A DNA stretch of 64,000 bases from Byssothecium circinans (lineage: Eukaryota; Ascomycota; Dothideomycetes; Pleosporales; Massarinaceae). This document shows, one piece after another, positions 31,847 through 41,760 of the stretch. The notes below the pieces were generated by a model. That model was not told where the DNA came from and did no database searches. It saw only the letters and a list, made by a program, of their open reading frames with translations. The number at the start of each line of letters is the position of its first letter. Within the stretch, counting starts at the first letter, position 1. The translations under genes and the position numbers were made by a program. The stretch is taken from positions 48,237-112,236 of the forward strand of contig ML977019.1 in assembly GCA_010015675.1 (NCBI GenBank), in the 5' to 3' direction.

Positions 31847-32941
31847 CCGCTAGGCGAGGATTTACCTGAAACTTTGCCCGGTGCCCATAAACCCTCTTCT
31901 TCTTTCGTCTATCTGACGAAGCCCACACGCATTGTCATGCGACGGACTCCAGCGTCAGATATACAAAGGCGTTCAATGCAGTGGAGAGGAGTTCAGGTGA
32001 AGGATCCCTGAGGGCTTTTGTTTCTCCGGCGCTGTTTGACTGCGGAGATATTGTGGAGCGCCATCGGCCATGCATGAGAACAGCTCATTACCGGGACCGA
32101 GAGCAGCACTGACGCAGCCCTGGACAGATTAATTGTGCTTGTTTATCCTCAAGATTAGATTCGGAGCATTGGGGTTGGCGATTATAATTGGATTGATGGC
32201 GGGCACGTGCAGAGGCAGTGGCAGGAAAGGGGTGGCGGACCAGTCCACGGTCGTCCCTGATTAACTGTGTGCCCAATCATAACAGCAGCAAACTCAAGAG
32301 GTGATGATTCGGGAGGGTGCAGTATGCTGCGTAGGAACTACAGAGTGTGAAATTGGCATAACACGTAGTTGTGTAGATGACTATTTTGCGTGTGGAGTGA
32401 TTATTCCAAAGGGAGAAGGGACGACTGGTGATGCTGAGATGCTCAACGCTCTTTCCAATGCGGCAATTCCAGGGTCTGCGCTAGCGGGCTAGCGGGGTAG
32501 GTGCTGCACAAGCAGAGATGACGGCGGCAGGCACCGTCGACTGGTTGCAAATGGCAGGTGCAGGAGCAGGTGCAGGTCAGTCCGAGCCTTCGAGGTGCAT
32601 ACAAGTGCCAGGAACGCCTCAGCCAGGCCAGTTACCATCACCTGCAGCGTCAGCTTCAGCTTCAGCTTCACGGCTCCGACTCTCCTCGCACGCCGTCTGT
32701 CGCCTGGCGAGCTCCCCGTCAAACAATCCGGCCCTTGCTGGCCAGTCACCGCGCGCTCCGTTCACTTTCCGACGCTGAAACGTGCAGGGACCGGGCTGCA
32801 GTCACGCACTGGCACACGTCCACGTCCCAGACCACCGAGACCAGCACGTCCAACATCCTCCTTTCTTGACCGCGACTCCAGCGTGCCCGAGTGCCGGAGC
32901 ATGTATACAAGTACCCCGAAGTCCTCGCCCAAGCCTTCGCC
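31847..32941. other. Intergenic and 5' region, no supported gene
   Basis: A 1.1 kb stretch before the Ser/Pro-rich gene. It contains a CAGCTT-type triplet run near 32645-32670 and pyrimidine-rich leader sequence. Several overlapping open frames in all phases at 32518-32869 look like composition artefacts, so I call no gene. Confidence 0.45.
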
Positions 32942-34066
32942 ATGTCTCCCCGTATCCTCTCCGACCCTCCCCTCTCAACCTCCCCCATCCGCGCTCCAAG
33001 CGCCGACGACCTCGTCCCCCGCCTACAGGCTATGACAGCGACGAGTCCCAATATTCGTCCCTTGCAAGAACAGCCAGCCGCAGCATCCCACCAGGAGAGC
33101 CCAATAAACGACACCACAGCCATGGGCAAGGCACTATCCAGCCCATTCCATGACGGCCAACGACCCTCTACACCCCGCGCCCAAACCGACCCGTCCTCCA
33201 CCTTCGACATGCTCCCCACCCACAACACGCGCCCGCGCAACCGCTCCCCCTACTCGCGCACCCACCTCCGATCCCACAGCGGCTCCAGTCCTCTGACCGC
33301 ACCGCCCATGACCCGAGCCCACTCCCTCCCGGCCGTCATCGGTGCCCCCACTCACTTGGCGCTTTCCCCCTCACCCGTGCCAGGCCGTCCTTCCTCCCCG
33401 CTCCGTTCGCCCAAGCGCACGCGCAGCCCCCGGAGCCAGCCTGCATTCTACGAAGACTCGTATGCACACTCTGGCGCCCCCAGCGTGTGCGACATCTCCG
33501 AGGATGCTGAGCTACAACTCGTTCCTCAGTCCGGCCCTCTCCAGCCCTCATCTCTGTCTGGTCTGTACAGCAGCACTGGCTCCCTCTCGAGGAGGAGGCA
33601 GCCTGCTTCACCACTCCATCAAGTGGCTTTTGGCACGTCGGCCAGCACGCCATCGATTCGAACACCCACCTCGGGATCCTCTTCGCCGTCGTTCTCATCT
33701 ACAAAGTTTAACGAGCCGTTCCCGGGCCTGAGTTCAAACTATCCATCCTCTCACGCTTCGTCTTCCGTCCCGTCTACGCCGACCTCCATGCGCTCCCGCA
33801 GCCCGTCCATTTCCTCCCTGGAAACCATACCCGATAGCCCTGATGCTGAAGCTGAGGCTATCGAGGCAGACCGCATTGCCCAGTTGAAGGCTGCTGCCGA
33901 TCGTGAAAGCGAAGGTGAAGAGAGTACCAGGCGATCCAGCCTTGACATTCCCGGAGGTAGCGGTCGGACCTTTGGTTTCGGCAAGCGCGACTCTAGGAAG
34001 AGATGGAGTGTCTGCGGTGCCGAGAGGCGCCAGGACCTTGACCTGGAGACGATCTGGGAAGACTGA
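32942..34066 (+). CDS. Ser/Pro-rich disordered protein
   Basis: The first ATG of the long frame is at 32942, giving 374 residues; the frame opens further upstream, but only with non-ATG codons. Nearly the whole protein is low-complexity Ser, Pro, Thr and Arg. Many SP/TP sites suggest heavy phosphorylation. The last 40 residues differ: a charged helix (EAIEADRIAQLKAAADRE), then GGSGRTFGFGKRDSRKRWS and an acidic end LDLETIWED. That C-terminal block recalls conserved tails of fungal basic proline-rich proteins of unknown role. No enzyme motif or membrane segment is visible. An upstream exon cannot be excluded because the leader is also Pro/Ser-coding in several frames. Confidence 0.65.
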   Translation: MSPRILSDPPLSTSPIRAPSADDLVPRLQAMTATSPNIRPLQEQPAAASHQESPINDTTAMGKALSSPFHDGQRPSTPRAQTDPSSTFDMLPTHNTRPRNRSPYSRTHLRSHSGSSPLTAPPMTRAHSLPAVIGAPTHLALSPSPVPGRPSSPLRSPKRTRSPRSQPAFYEDSYAHSGAPSVCDISEDAELQLVPQSGPLQPSSLSGLYSSTGSLSRRRQPASPLHQVAFGTSASTPSIRTPTSGSSSPSFSSTKFNEPFPGLSSNYPSSHASSSVPSTPTSMRSRSPSISSLETIPDSPDAEAEAIEADRIAQLKAAADRESEGEESTRRSSLDIPGGSGRTFGFGKRDSRKRWSVCGAERRQDLDLETIWED

Positions 34067-34669
34067 ACAACTCTTCGCACTTTTCTTGTACTATGCATTA
34101 TTCTGGACGTTTGGGCTCACAGCATTTTACGGCGTTTGGGCGAACCTCCAACCTTGCTTCGGCGCAATCTTTTGGATGGTCCTCTCTACTGTTCCCTTCA
34201 GTTCGATGTCACCCTATCACGATGAGGAGGCGGACACGGGCATGAGTCGTGAGCTTTGGTTTTTTCCTTTCACAAGCATTGGGTACGATAGCATACGATG
34301 AATTTGTGTTTCATCAGCGAGATACCCTCCTCAACAAGGAGCACGGTCAGGCAGACTCTATGATTGATGGCTCCTATTGGAACTGAAGCCAACAAATACA
34401 ATACAGAAATACTTTGTATATCATCCCTTGAACAAGTGACATGCGCATTTCTAGGATCGCTCTTAAGCGGGGAAACTAACCCCGCCTGCCCAGTTGATGC
34501 AATCACGATGGGCACTTCCTAGTTTGGCGGGGTTCACGGGTGTGCTCCACCTAAAAGAAAATATCTATAAAAAAAAGAACTCATAAAGCCTAACCTCTCA
34601 TCTCGTTTGACTTCCTTCCATCAACTAACCTCTTTTACATCATCCGCCTTCTCAAAATACCCCGTCAAA
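34067..34669. other. Intergenic with TATA-like box
   Basis: 3' flank of the Ser/Pro-rich gene and promoter of the oxidoreductase gene. A TATAAAAAA word at 34566-34574 lies about 100 bp before the ATG at 34670 and is a plausible core promoter. No coding frame is supported. Confidence 0.5.
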
Positions 34670-35668
34670 ATGATCAACTTTGGAATCATCGGAACGAGCT
34701 GGATCACGCACTCGTACGTCGAGTGCGCCCACGCAACATCGAAATGGAACCTTGCCGCCGCCTACTCGCGGAAGGAAGAAACAGCCAAAGAATTCGCCTC
34801 CAAGTATGCCGACAAAAAGGTCGCTCTCTATACCGACATCAACGCATTGGCGACCGACTCCAATCTGCAAGCCATCTACATCGCGTCCCCCAACATCCTG
34901 CACTACGAACATGCCAAAACGATGCTGAACGCTGGGAAGCACGTGATCCTCGAGAAGCCATCCTGCTCGACGAGCCAAGAGCTAGACGAGCTATTCAAGC
35001 TCAGTAAAGAAAAGGGCGTCTTCCTAATCGAAGCATGGCGACATATCCAGGAACCAAACTTCAAGATCCTGAAGAAGAGCATGGAGAAGCTAGGTCCCAT
35101 CTCCGGGGCCAGCATCACATACGCGCAATTCTCCTCTCGCTACGACAAAGTGCTCGCGGGCGAGAAACCCAACATCTTCAACCTTGACATGGGCGGCGGC
35201 GCCCTCGTCGACCTCGGCGTCTACACCGTCGCAGCAGCCGTCTGGCTCTTCGGCGCGCCCCAGGACTCGCACTACTACCCTGTCATCCTCTCCACAGGTG
35301 CAGACGGTGGCGGTCGTCTGATCTTGCACTACCCGACCTTCACCGTGCATCTCTGCGCCTCCAAGATGTATAATTCAGACGCGCCGTCAGAGATTTACGG
35401 AGACAACGGGACGTTAATTGTACCGACTATTACGGATGTGCAGAAGGTGACGTTTTGGGATCCGAGGACGAAGGCGAGGGAGGAGTTGGGCGGGAAGGGT
35501 GTGGATGCGAAGTTTAATCTGCAGGCGGAGGCGGAGGAACATGCGAGGATTATCGGGGAGAAGGATTGGGATGCTGCGAGTGCTTTGGAGAGGCATAGTC
35601 GGGATGTGTTGAAGGTTACTGAGAAGGTTAGGAGGGACAATGGGTTGTTGTTTCCAGTGGAGAAATAA
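34670..35668 (+). CDS. Gfo/Idh/MocA family oxidoreductase
   Basis: A single exon of 332 residues. The start at 34670 (GTCAAAATGATC) places the NAD(P)-binding strand right at the N-terminus; the longer frame from 34607 adds only leader sequence. The Rossmann motif reads GIIGTSWIT, with serine where many relatives have glycine. The family lysine motif is present as VILEKPS (about residue 99), then LGVYTVAAAVWLFG in the C-terminal alpha/beta domain. Fungal relatives include dihydrodiol and D-xylose dehydrogenase-like enzymes, so it likely oxidises a sugar or diol with NADP; the substrate is unresolved. No signal peptide, so cytosolic. Codon use in the last third turns G/T-rich. Confidence 0.9.
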   Translation: MINFGIIGTSWITHSYVECAHATSKWNLAAAYSRKEETAKEFASKYADKKVALYTDINALATDSNLQAIYIASPNILHYEHAKTMLNAGKHVILEKPSCSTSQELDELFKLSKEKGVFLIEAWRHIQEPNFKILKKSMEKLGPISGASITYAQFSSRYDKVLAGEKPNIFNLDMGGGALVDLGVYTVAAAVWLFGAPQDSHYYPVILSTGADGGGRLILHYPTFTVHLCASKMYNSDAPSEIYGDNGTLIVPTITDVQKVTFWDPRTKAREELGGKGVDAKFNLQAEAEEHARIIGEKDWDAASALERHSRDVLKVTEKVRRDNGLLFPVEK

Positions 35669-37454
35669 GAAGAGGAAGACTTCGGATTATAGTGCGGTGA
35701 AAAGGAGAACAGGTAGAGTGTCTAGTGGACTCGGACCTACCCTTTGACGCCCGGCTCAGAACTGACAATTTTATCTCATCATGCGAATTCTTGCTCAGTT
35801 GCTCTTCACCTCAATTCGTTCTCCCGTCATCTCTTTTATCTCTTTGTGTACAAAACTAAAAGGATTGTTCAGCGTTGGAATTGCTTTTCATCTCTTCTTT
35901 AGTTGCATAAGTGCTAAATGATGAGTGTGCCCGTTCTTTGGGTCATTTCGTGAGGCTCACGCTCATCTCCTCCTTCTACTCAACCCTCGTCTAACTAAGA
36001 TACTCACTTTCTTCACACCTGAAGGATGGCTGACCAGTCCTACGGCTATCCTAGCGTCAACCACTACTGAGAGAGGCCTGAGAGTCCAGGTCCCGCCCCT
36101 CGGCTCTCCGCCAACATTGCCCATGCCAAAGCCAGCTTCTCCTTGACCAAACGCACATATCAGCACTCAAACCAAAGAACTATGTTTCCCCTACGAATCC
36201 AACGTTCCGGGACATCGGCGGCCGCTGCCATGTGCAGACTTCAGCTCCGTTAAGTCCACCGGCGCCAACACTACCGTACCGCGCTTCACAGGGTTGATGA
36301 AGACGCTGTACAGTGGTAACTCACTCCAATCACACTTTAATATAGCTTCCAAATCGTGATGTAGATTTGTATGGGTAACAGTACTGTACGAACACTTCAT
36401 GTTGGAGATCATGTTAGGGCTGAGATAGCCTCTAAGCTCTATTACAGCTCTGTCAGAGCTCTGTTGGAGGTGTGAGGAAGGAGCAACCTTAGTAGCTTCC
36501 TACTCTATTATACAGTATATACACACCTCAGCGCTATACAACAACGTTATTTACACGCTAAATAGCCCCGTCAACTGCCTGTATATATATAGAGCTGATG
36601 CGGTTATTATTCACAGGAGTGCATCACTCTGGTGTTGACATTCACCCAACCACAGCACATCTAAGGATGCTAAGGATAGAGGAACACTATAGAATGATTA
36701 ACATTGATACTAATAGTGAGAGGATATCACGCCTTTGATATCCTATTATATCCTTAAAATAGTATTGAGTGTGGGAGAGCTGTAACAGAGCTTGGAGATT
36801 ATCTCACCCTTGACAGAGCTCAGATACCGTATCACACCTGAGATAATATCACTAGCTTGAGATAGATTTAATATATGAGATATGATCATATAGAACACTA
36901 CTCAGAGATATATCCATGAAATCGATTGAGCTTCAAGATCTATTCACCCCTGAGAGTAGTGGAACACTCATTCACCCACTCATGGTTGCGCGCTACGGTA
37001 AGGCCTCGAAAACAAAGGCGAAGATGGAACGACATTTCGTCCAGCCCTACGCACCATAATCCCAAGCCTCGGCGTTTCAATGAGAAGATGGACAATTCTT
37101 GAATTTGCCATCGCCATCGAGCCCCGAGTCTGCTTACACGGTAGACGTCTGGACTCGATCTGCCTAGGTAGCGAACACAGAAGGCGCTGCCATATCGTAT
37201 ACCAACTATAGCCCAACGCCCGAGAACACCTTCGAATCACTAGTTTATAACCTCGCAGAAGAGGAAAGGAAATATCCCAACGTGGGGCTTCTCTCAACAG
37301 CCACCCATGCGCCATTGTCGATGTTGAAAGGTTTGGATATTGCATGGGCTGCGTTTGGTGAAAGTGAAGGGGAGATAGAGGCCCGGGGCTCCGACGCCAT
37401 TAAATATAATGGAGACGAGTCGAGGATAGCTGGAAGTGAAGGGAAGGAGGGTGG
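35669..37454. other. Gene-poor region with AT-rich relic
   Basis: About 1.8 kb without a supportable gene. From about 36400 to 36960 it is clearly richer in A and T than its surroundings, dense in TA steps and in short palindromic AGAGCTCT-like words. This fits a decayed, possibly RIP-affected, repeat. No transposase fragment or clean terminal repeat was found. The stretch 36970-37400 has coding-like pieces with stops that I could not assign. Confidence 0.5.
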
Positions 37455-37463
37455 TATAAAAGG
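37455..37463 (+). promoter_or_regulatory. TATA box of the DUF1996 pseudogene
   Basis: TATAAAAGG, a strong match to a TATA box, lies 49 bp before the first candidate ATG (37504) of the broken DUF1996 gene and in the same orientation. Confidence 0.55.
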
Positions 37464-37503
37464 CTCGAATTATTCGAAGGATTCATATCTCACTGCCACA
37501 AGA

Positions 37504-38930
37504 TGGGTCTACACTTCAAGCAGCCCAGTCCAGTCCAATCAAGCACATAACAACGACCCTCCTCCAGCCTACTCCAAAACAGCTCCCACTCTTCTCAGCC
37601 AAGATGCTCATGCCCACCCTGATTCCTCCCCCACCACCACCGTTTTATTCATCATAACCTGCCCGCACATCGTCCGCGACCGTCTCGATCCCACCATGAC
37701 ACCCGGGGGGGTATCAAGCCATGTGCACACAATTGTCAGTGGCTCGGATTTTGCGCTGAATTTTACTTATGACGATGCGTTGGGTTCGGGGTGTACTTAT
37801 TGTCCGCTAAGTCAAGTCAAGTCAAGTCTTGATTAAGCTTTGGAGTACTTTTTATTTAGTTGTCGTTTTGGGGAGATTATATTGGCGGGTTGTTAGATCA
37901 AAGAAGGTTCGTAACTTTAAAGTGTCTAGATGGAATGAATTTGGGAAAGATAGGATGAATGTATGGGAGGGACTAATGAGAGATATCGGATAGATCTGAG
38001 TCACTCCTGGACACCCCCAACTCTGCGTCAGAATGAAAGATGACACTTTCCGCATGGTCCCGCAACCTGACGGCGATAGTGGCGGTCTGACGATTTACTA
38101 CCTGTACGCTCTCCTCCCCCCAACAACCACCCAGCCCGCCAAAGGCCTAACATACTGGTGCAAAAGCGGCTAGCAATCCGACTACACGATGCTCCCGACC
38201 GAGCACTGCCCAAGCGGAATCCGCGGCCAATTCCACATGCCCAACTGCTGGAATGGCAAGGACGTACAGCCACCCACCGACAGCCGCAAACACATAACCT
38301 ACATGACCGGCGCCGTGCGCGCCGGCTCCTGTCCGCCCGACGTCCCACACCGCTTGCCCCGGCTCTTCTACGAGGTAAACTACAACACGCAGCGCTTTCT
38401 CCGAGTGGCGGAATACCTCGCAGCACCCTTTCGTCTTCGCCCAGGGCGATGCCACGGGGTACAGTTTCCATGGGATTTTGTGAATGGGTGGTAGCAGGAG
38501 TCGTTGAAGAAAGTTGTCTCGACGTGCCATAATGCGGCGTTTGACGCGCAGGAGTGTACGGGAAATAGGGAGTTGGGTATCTTACGCGGAATGGGGAGGT
38601 GGAGATAGAGAGGTGCAAGATTAAGGCGAGGGTGGAAGAGGATGTTGTGGGGCCGTTGGGGAAGCTGCCGGAGTGTAATGAGGTGACGAATGGGCTGGGA
38701 TAGGGAGGTGCCGGCGAAGTATTGTGTGGATACGGGGTGTTTGTTGGGAGTGGGAGTTGGGGTGGTGGTGCTGGTACGCCGTCGGGCACTGTGGTACATT
38801 CGGCGAGGGGGACGAGTTCCGCGTGGACGGCGAAAGGCTCAGCGACTTCTTCGGCTGCGGGCTCGTTGACGATTACCGTGCAGAAATCCTCTACACTGCA
38901 GACTACGACTCGTACGAGCACTGCTGCTTA
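37504..38930 (+). pseudogene. DUF1996 secreted protein, broken
   Basis: Recognisable DUF1996 pieces occur in order but in different frames. GGVSSHVHTIVSGSDF near 37705 is the family hallmark around the HVH motif. Near 38040 comes DDTFRMVPQPDG with LTIYYLY. Near 38190 comes EHCPSGIRGQFHMPNCWNGKD, then SRKHITYMTG, CPPDVPHRLPRLFYEVNYN, HPFVFAQGDATGYSFHG, DFVNGW and finally GPLGKLPECN. Lesions are a TAG at 38171, at least two frameshifts between 38390 and 38470, and a stop straight after DFVNGW. The gap 37837-38030 may be an old intron; it starts with a GTCAA tandem run. A Ser/Thr-rich tail follows. Intact members are secreted fungal proteins of unknown function. Confidence 0.82.
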
Positions 38931-39376
38931 GATCAAGCCAAGGTGTGTTCTCTTCAGCCGCCTGGAGGGAGGGGACGGGAGTTGGAGCCTCGGAGCGCAA
39001 AGTGAACAATTGTTACAGAAGTGCTGCTGCTGTATTGTAGAATGAATTGTACCTAGAACACTTTGTTTAGCATTCACAAGTTCCCCCTTCTTCTAGAAAG
39101 CCAGCGTCTTCTCAAACCAGCGTAACCTTGGAAACACAAAACATTTCGGGAAATACAGATATTGCAATGAGTCAGCACTTGATTCTTTATATCTAGCACA
39201 TCATTCTCGCAGCCATGAAGGAGACTTGGGAGATGTTACATCACCAAGATCCCTTGATCAGGCTACTCGACTGCAATTCTTTCCATCACGACATCCATCA
39301 TGACCGTTGTCCATGTTACATCTCCATATCTGTTGATCGAGATTCGCGTTTGGCGTATCACCGTGCCAGAGCACAC
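38931..39376. other. Convergent spacer, no gene
   Basis: Lies between the DUF1996 pseudogene and the stop codon of the SNU13 gene. The frame at 39215-39418 overlaps the SNU13 last exon and is rejected. Confidence 0.45.
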
Positions 39377-40125
39377 CTAGATCTGGAGGCGCTCAACCTT
39401 GTCCTATTGAAGGGTTAGCATCCGCTTCCGCGAAAGTATGTGGGGGAACATACCTTCAGGGCCCTGATCTGAGCGTTCAGGTCGCTGGCCTCGTTCGAGG
39501 TGATTGAGACCGCAATCACAGCACGAGCGACTCCGCAGGCACGGCCCAAAGCCATTTTCGATCCCTGTTTACTGTAAATGGATGTACTTTATTGTACATT
39601 ATGGGAAGATCAACTAACCACATAGACGTATGGGACGTTCTTGTCTTCACAGAGGAGTGGAAGATGGAGCAGGCTGCACATGATTAGCATGCGTATCATG
39701 TATGACGAGAATAAGAAAGGACGTACATGGCGAGCGGAGAGGTATCAGCGGCTAGGATGATCTATGCAAATGTCAGTCCTGTCGAAAATAGCCGCTATAT
39801 TTCTATGACGTACGATTTCTGAAATACCGCGGTTCAGAGCTGTCAAATGTCAGCAAATCCGAAATGATACGGGATCAGAAAACTCACTCTTTGTCGCTTC
39901 GTTGGCGCCCTTCTTAATCTGCCCTGCTTTGCTTTAGCCATAGCTTCTTCGAATTATTTTCCAACAAGGAATCGTACTGTAGTGGGTCGCTTGCTGAACA
40001 AGATCAAGCTATGTAAATAAAATTAGTATTTCTGCAACAAGAAGTATAGTTCAGTAACGTACAATCTCTTGCGACAAGGCTTGATCAGCCTGTGGCCAGG
40101 CGGCGCTCGTGTCTTCGGCGGACAT
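39377..40125 (-). CDS. SNU13: U4/U6.U5 snRNP and snoRNP protein Snu13
   Basis: No single long frame exists; the gene was rebuilt from eight exons: 40063-40125, 39978-40008, 39888-39923, 39814-39839, 39727-39761, 39619-39673, 39454-39564 and 39377-39403. The seven introns of 48-54 bp all have GT/AG ends. The 127-residue product is an L7Ae-family protein: KKGANEATKTLNRGISE, the core AADTSPLAILLHLPLLCEDKN and ALGRACGVARAVIAVSI. Snu13 binds kink-turn RNA in U4 snRNA and box C/D snoRNAs, so it acts in both splicing and rRNA modification in the nucleus. One oddity: VYVGSKMALG has glycine where relatives usually have proline, at the intron 39565-39618 junction. It is head-to-head with the V-ATPase gene. 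Confidence 0.93.
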
Positions 40126-40519
40126 GGTTGATCTGTAGTGGTCGTGGAGTGGATAAGTGTGTCGAGGGTTCACTGCGTAGCTCTCCCGTAGGTGGGTTCA
40201 CGGCCTTGCTCGCCCGAATGTATGTGTTGGTGTCGGAAGTGATGTTAAAATCCCAAAATCGAGAAATCTGGATGAGAACTTTAGTGCGCCCAGATTTCAA
40301 CAATTTCGGCTTGGCAAACGCGCTAGGTACTAATCACGTGGACAGCGAGCTAGAGCCCGACCTGGGAAGGCGTAAAGCGAAGACTGCAACTCCAGCCATC
40401 GTCACCACTCACCTTCGACACCACAACGCCCCATCGACGCATCCACGACGTCCACCCATCAAAGATCCGATCGAGCAAACGTCCCAACACACCTCTCAAT
40501 CACATAAAAGACCGCCATC
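40126..40519. promoter_or_regulatory. Bidirectional promoter, SNU13 / VMA3
   Basis: 394 bp separate the two divergent start codons of housekeeping genes. It contains no obvious TATA box. The frame at 40092-40598 crossing it is an artefact. Shared regulation is inferred from the geometry. Confidence 0.5.
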
Positions 40520-41441
40520 ATGTCCGCAGACCTTTGGTGAGTGCCTCCGGAGCTCTATCGTCGGCTTGCGCAGGCAGCTCCAGCTTGCCTCAAGGTGATG
40601 CTCGAGCTCGGCCTGTAGCAGCAGGGATGGCAGAAGCTGCACCGTCCTTATTCCATTCAGTGCAAAAGTGCTAACTCGATGATTGCAGCCCCGTATATGC
40701 CGTAAGTCGACCGCACTCCCGCCTCGCCTCCTTCACCCTGGTCAGCTTCGATCGGCCACAATCGCTTCGATGCCCCCATCTTCAAATTTGTTAGAAAGTG
40801 GGAAATACAGTGCTGATAGATGAACAGCCCTTCTTTGGCGCGATGGGCTGCACTTCAGCCATCGTCTTCACGTGTTTCGGTGCCGCCTACGGAACTGCCA
40901 AGGCAGGTGTCGGTGTCTCTGCTATGGGTGTTCTCCGACCGGATTTGATCGTCAAGAGTACGTCCCTACAATAGCGTCTCTCGGCAGAATACACAATCAT
41001 ACAGTTACCTGCCGAGTTTGCGATGCAGTTTGGGTAACTTCCGGCTAACCAGTCTAGACATCATTCCCGTCGTCATGGCTGGTATCATCGGTATCTACGG
41101 CCTCGTCGTCTCGGTCCTGATCTCCAACGACCTGAAGCAAAACTCGTCGCTTTTCACCAACTTCATCCAATTAGGCGCCGGTCTGTCCGTTGGTCTCGCT
41201 GGTATGGCTGCTGGTTTCGCCATCGGTATTGTCGGTGATGCTGGTGTGCGTGGAACTGCCCAACAGCCCAGATTGTTCGTCGGCATGATTCTGATTCTCA
41301 TTTTCGCCGAAGTTTTGGGTACGCGTGTCCTTGCGCTACACGAGGAGGTTGTTGCTAATTACGGTGACAGGTCTCTACGGTCTCATTGTCGCGCTGCTCA
41401 TGAACTCCCGTGGCAGCGACGCCGCTCCTTGCCCCACTTAA
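40520..41441 (+). CDS. VMA3: V-type ATPase proteolipid subunit c
   Basis: Five exons: 40520-40536, 40689-40701, 40828-40957, 41058-41318 and 41371-41441. The second is a 13-base microexon that completes MSADLCPVYA. The product has 163 residues, the usual length for subunit c. It has four hydrophobic helices: [21 protein letters not shown], then [40 protein letters not shown] and [19 protein letters not shown]. The proton-carrying glutamate is in the last helix (FAEVLG). The c-ring of these subunits carries protons across the vacuolar membrane. It shares a short upstream region with SNU13 on the other strand. The microexon is easily lost by automated gene callers. Confidence 0.95.
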
Positions 41442-41760
41442 GCGCATTCCCGCGATAGCAGCGCTCGACAAGTCATATCTGCAATCGGCATGGACATTTA
41501 GGCATACTGAACGAACTATCGAACCTCGCATGGCGCACATATGGCATGCTGTGTGTCTAAATTTGTGTATCTTTGGGGGTGAACGGACGCGACAGGGTGT
41601 ATGAGGGAGGAGTGCAAGCAATGGAGGAAGGATTGGGACGTAGATAATGGAATCGAAGGGTGGTAAAATGCGATCCATATGATGGCGTGTATTCTAAGTT
41701 CATTTGGCATTTCTTTTGGTCGGTTTGTGTCTAGAAACGAAATGCATTGGTTCTATAACA
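41442..41760. other. Convergent spacer, no gene
   Basis: 3' flanks of the V-ATPase subunit gene and the SurE-like gene. No supported feature. Confidence 0.5.

Noticed and set aside
32518..32869. Overlapping frames in three phases upstream of the Ser/Pro-rich gene
   Set aside because: Low-complexity triplet-rich leader sequence opens all frames; none has domain or splice support.
38028..38921. 297-codon minus-strand frame
   Set aside because: Antisense to recognisable DUF1996 fragments; composition is an artefact of the GC-rich pseudogene.
40092..40598. 168-codon plus-strand frame
   Set aside because: It crosses the SNU13 first exon antisense and the V-ATPase leader; both neighbours have well-supported spliced models.
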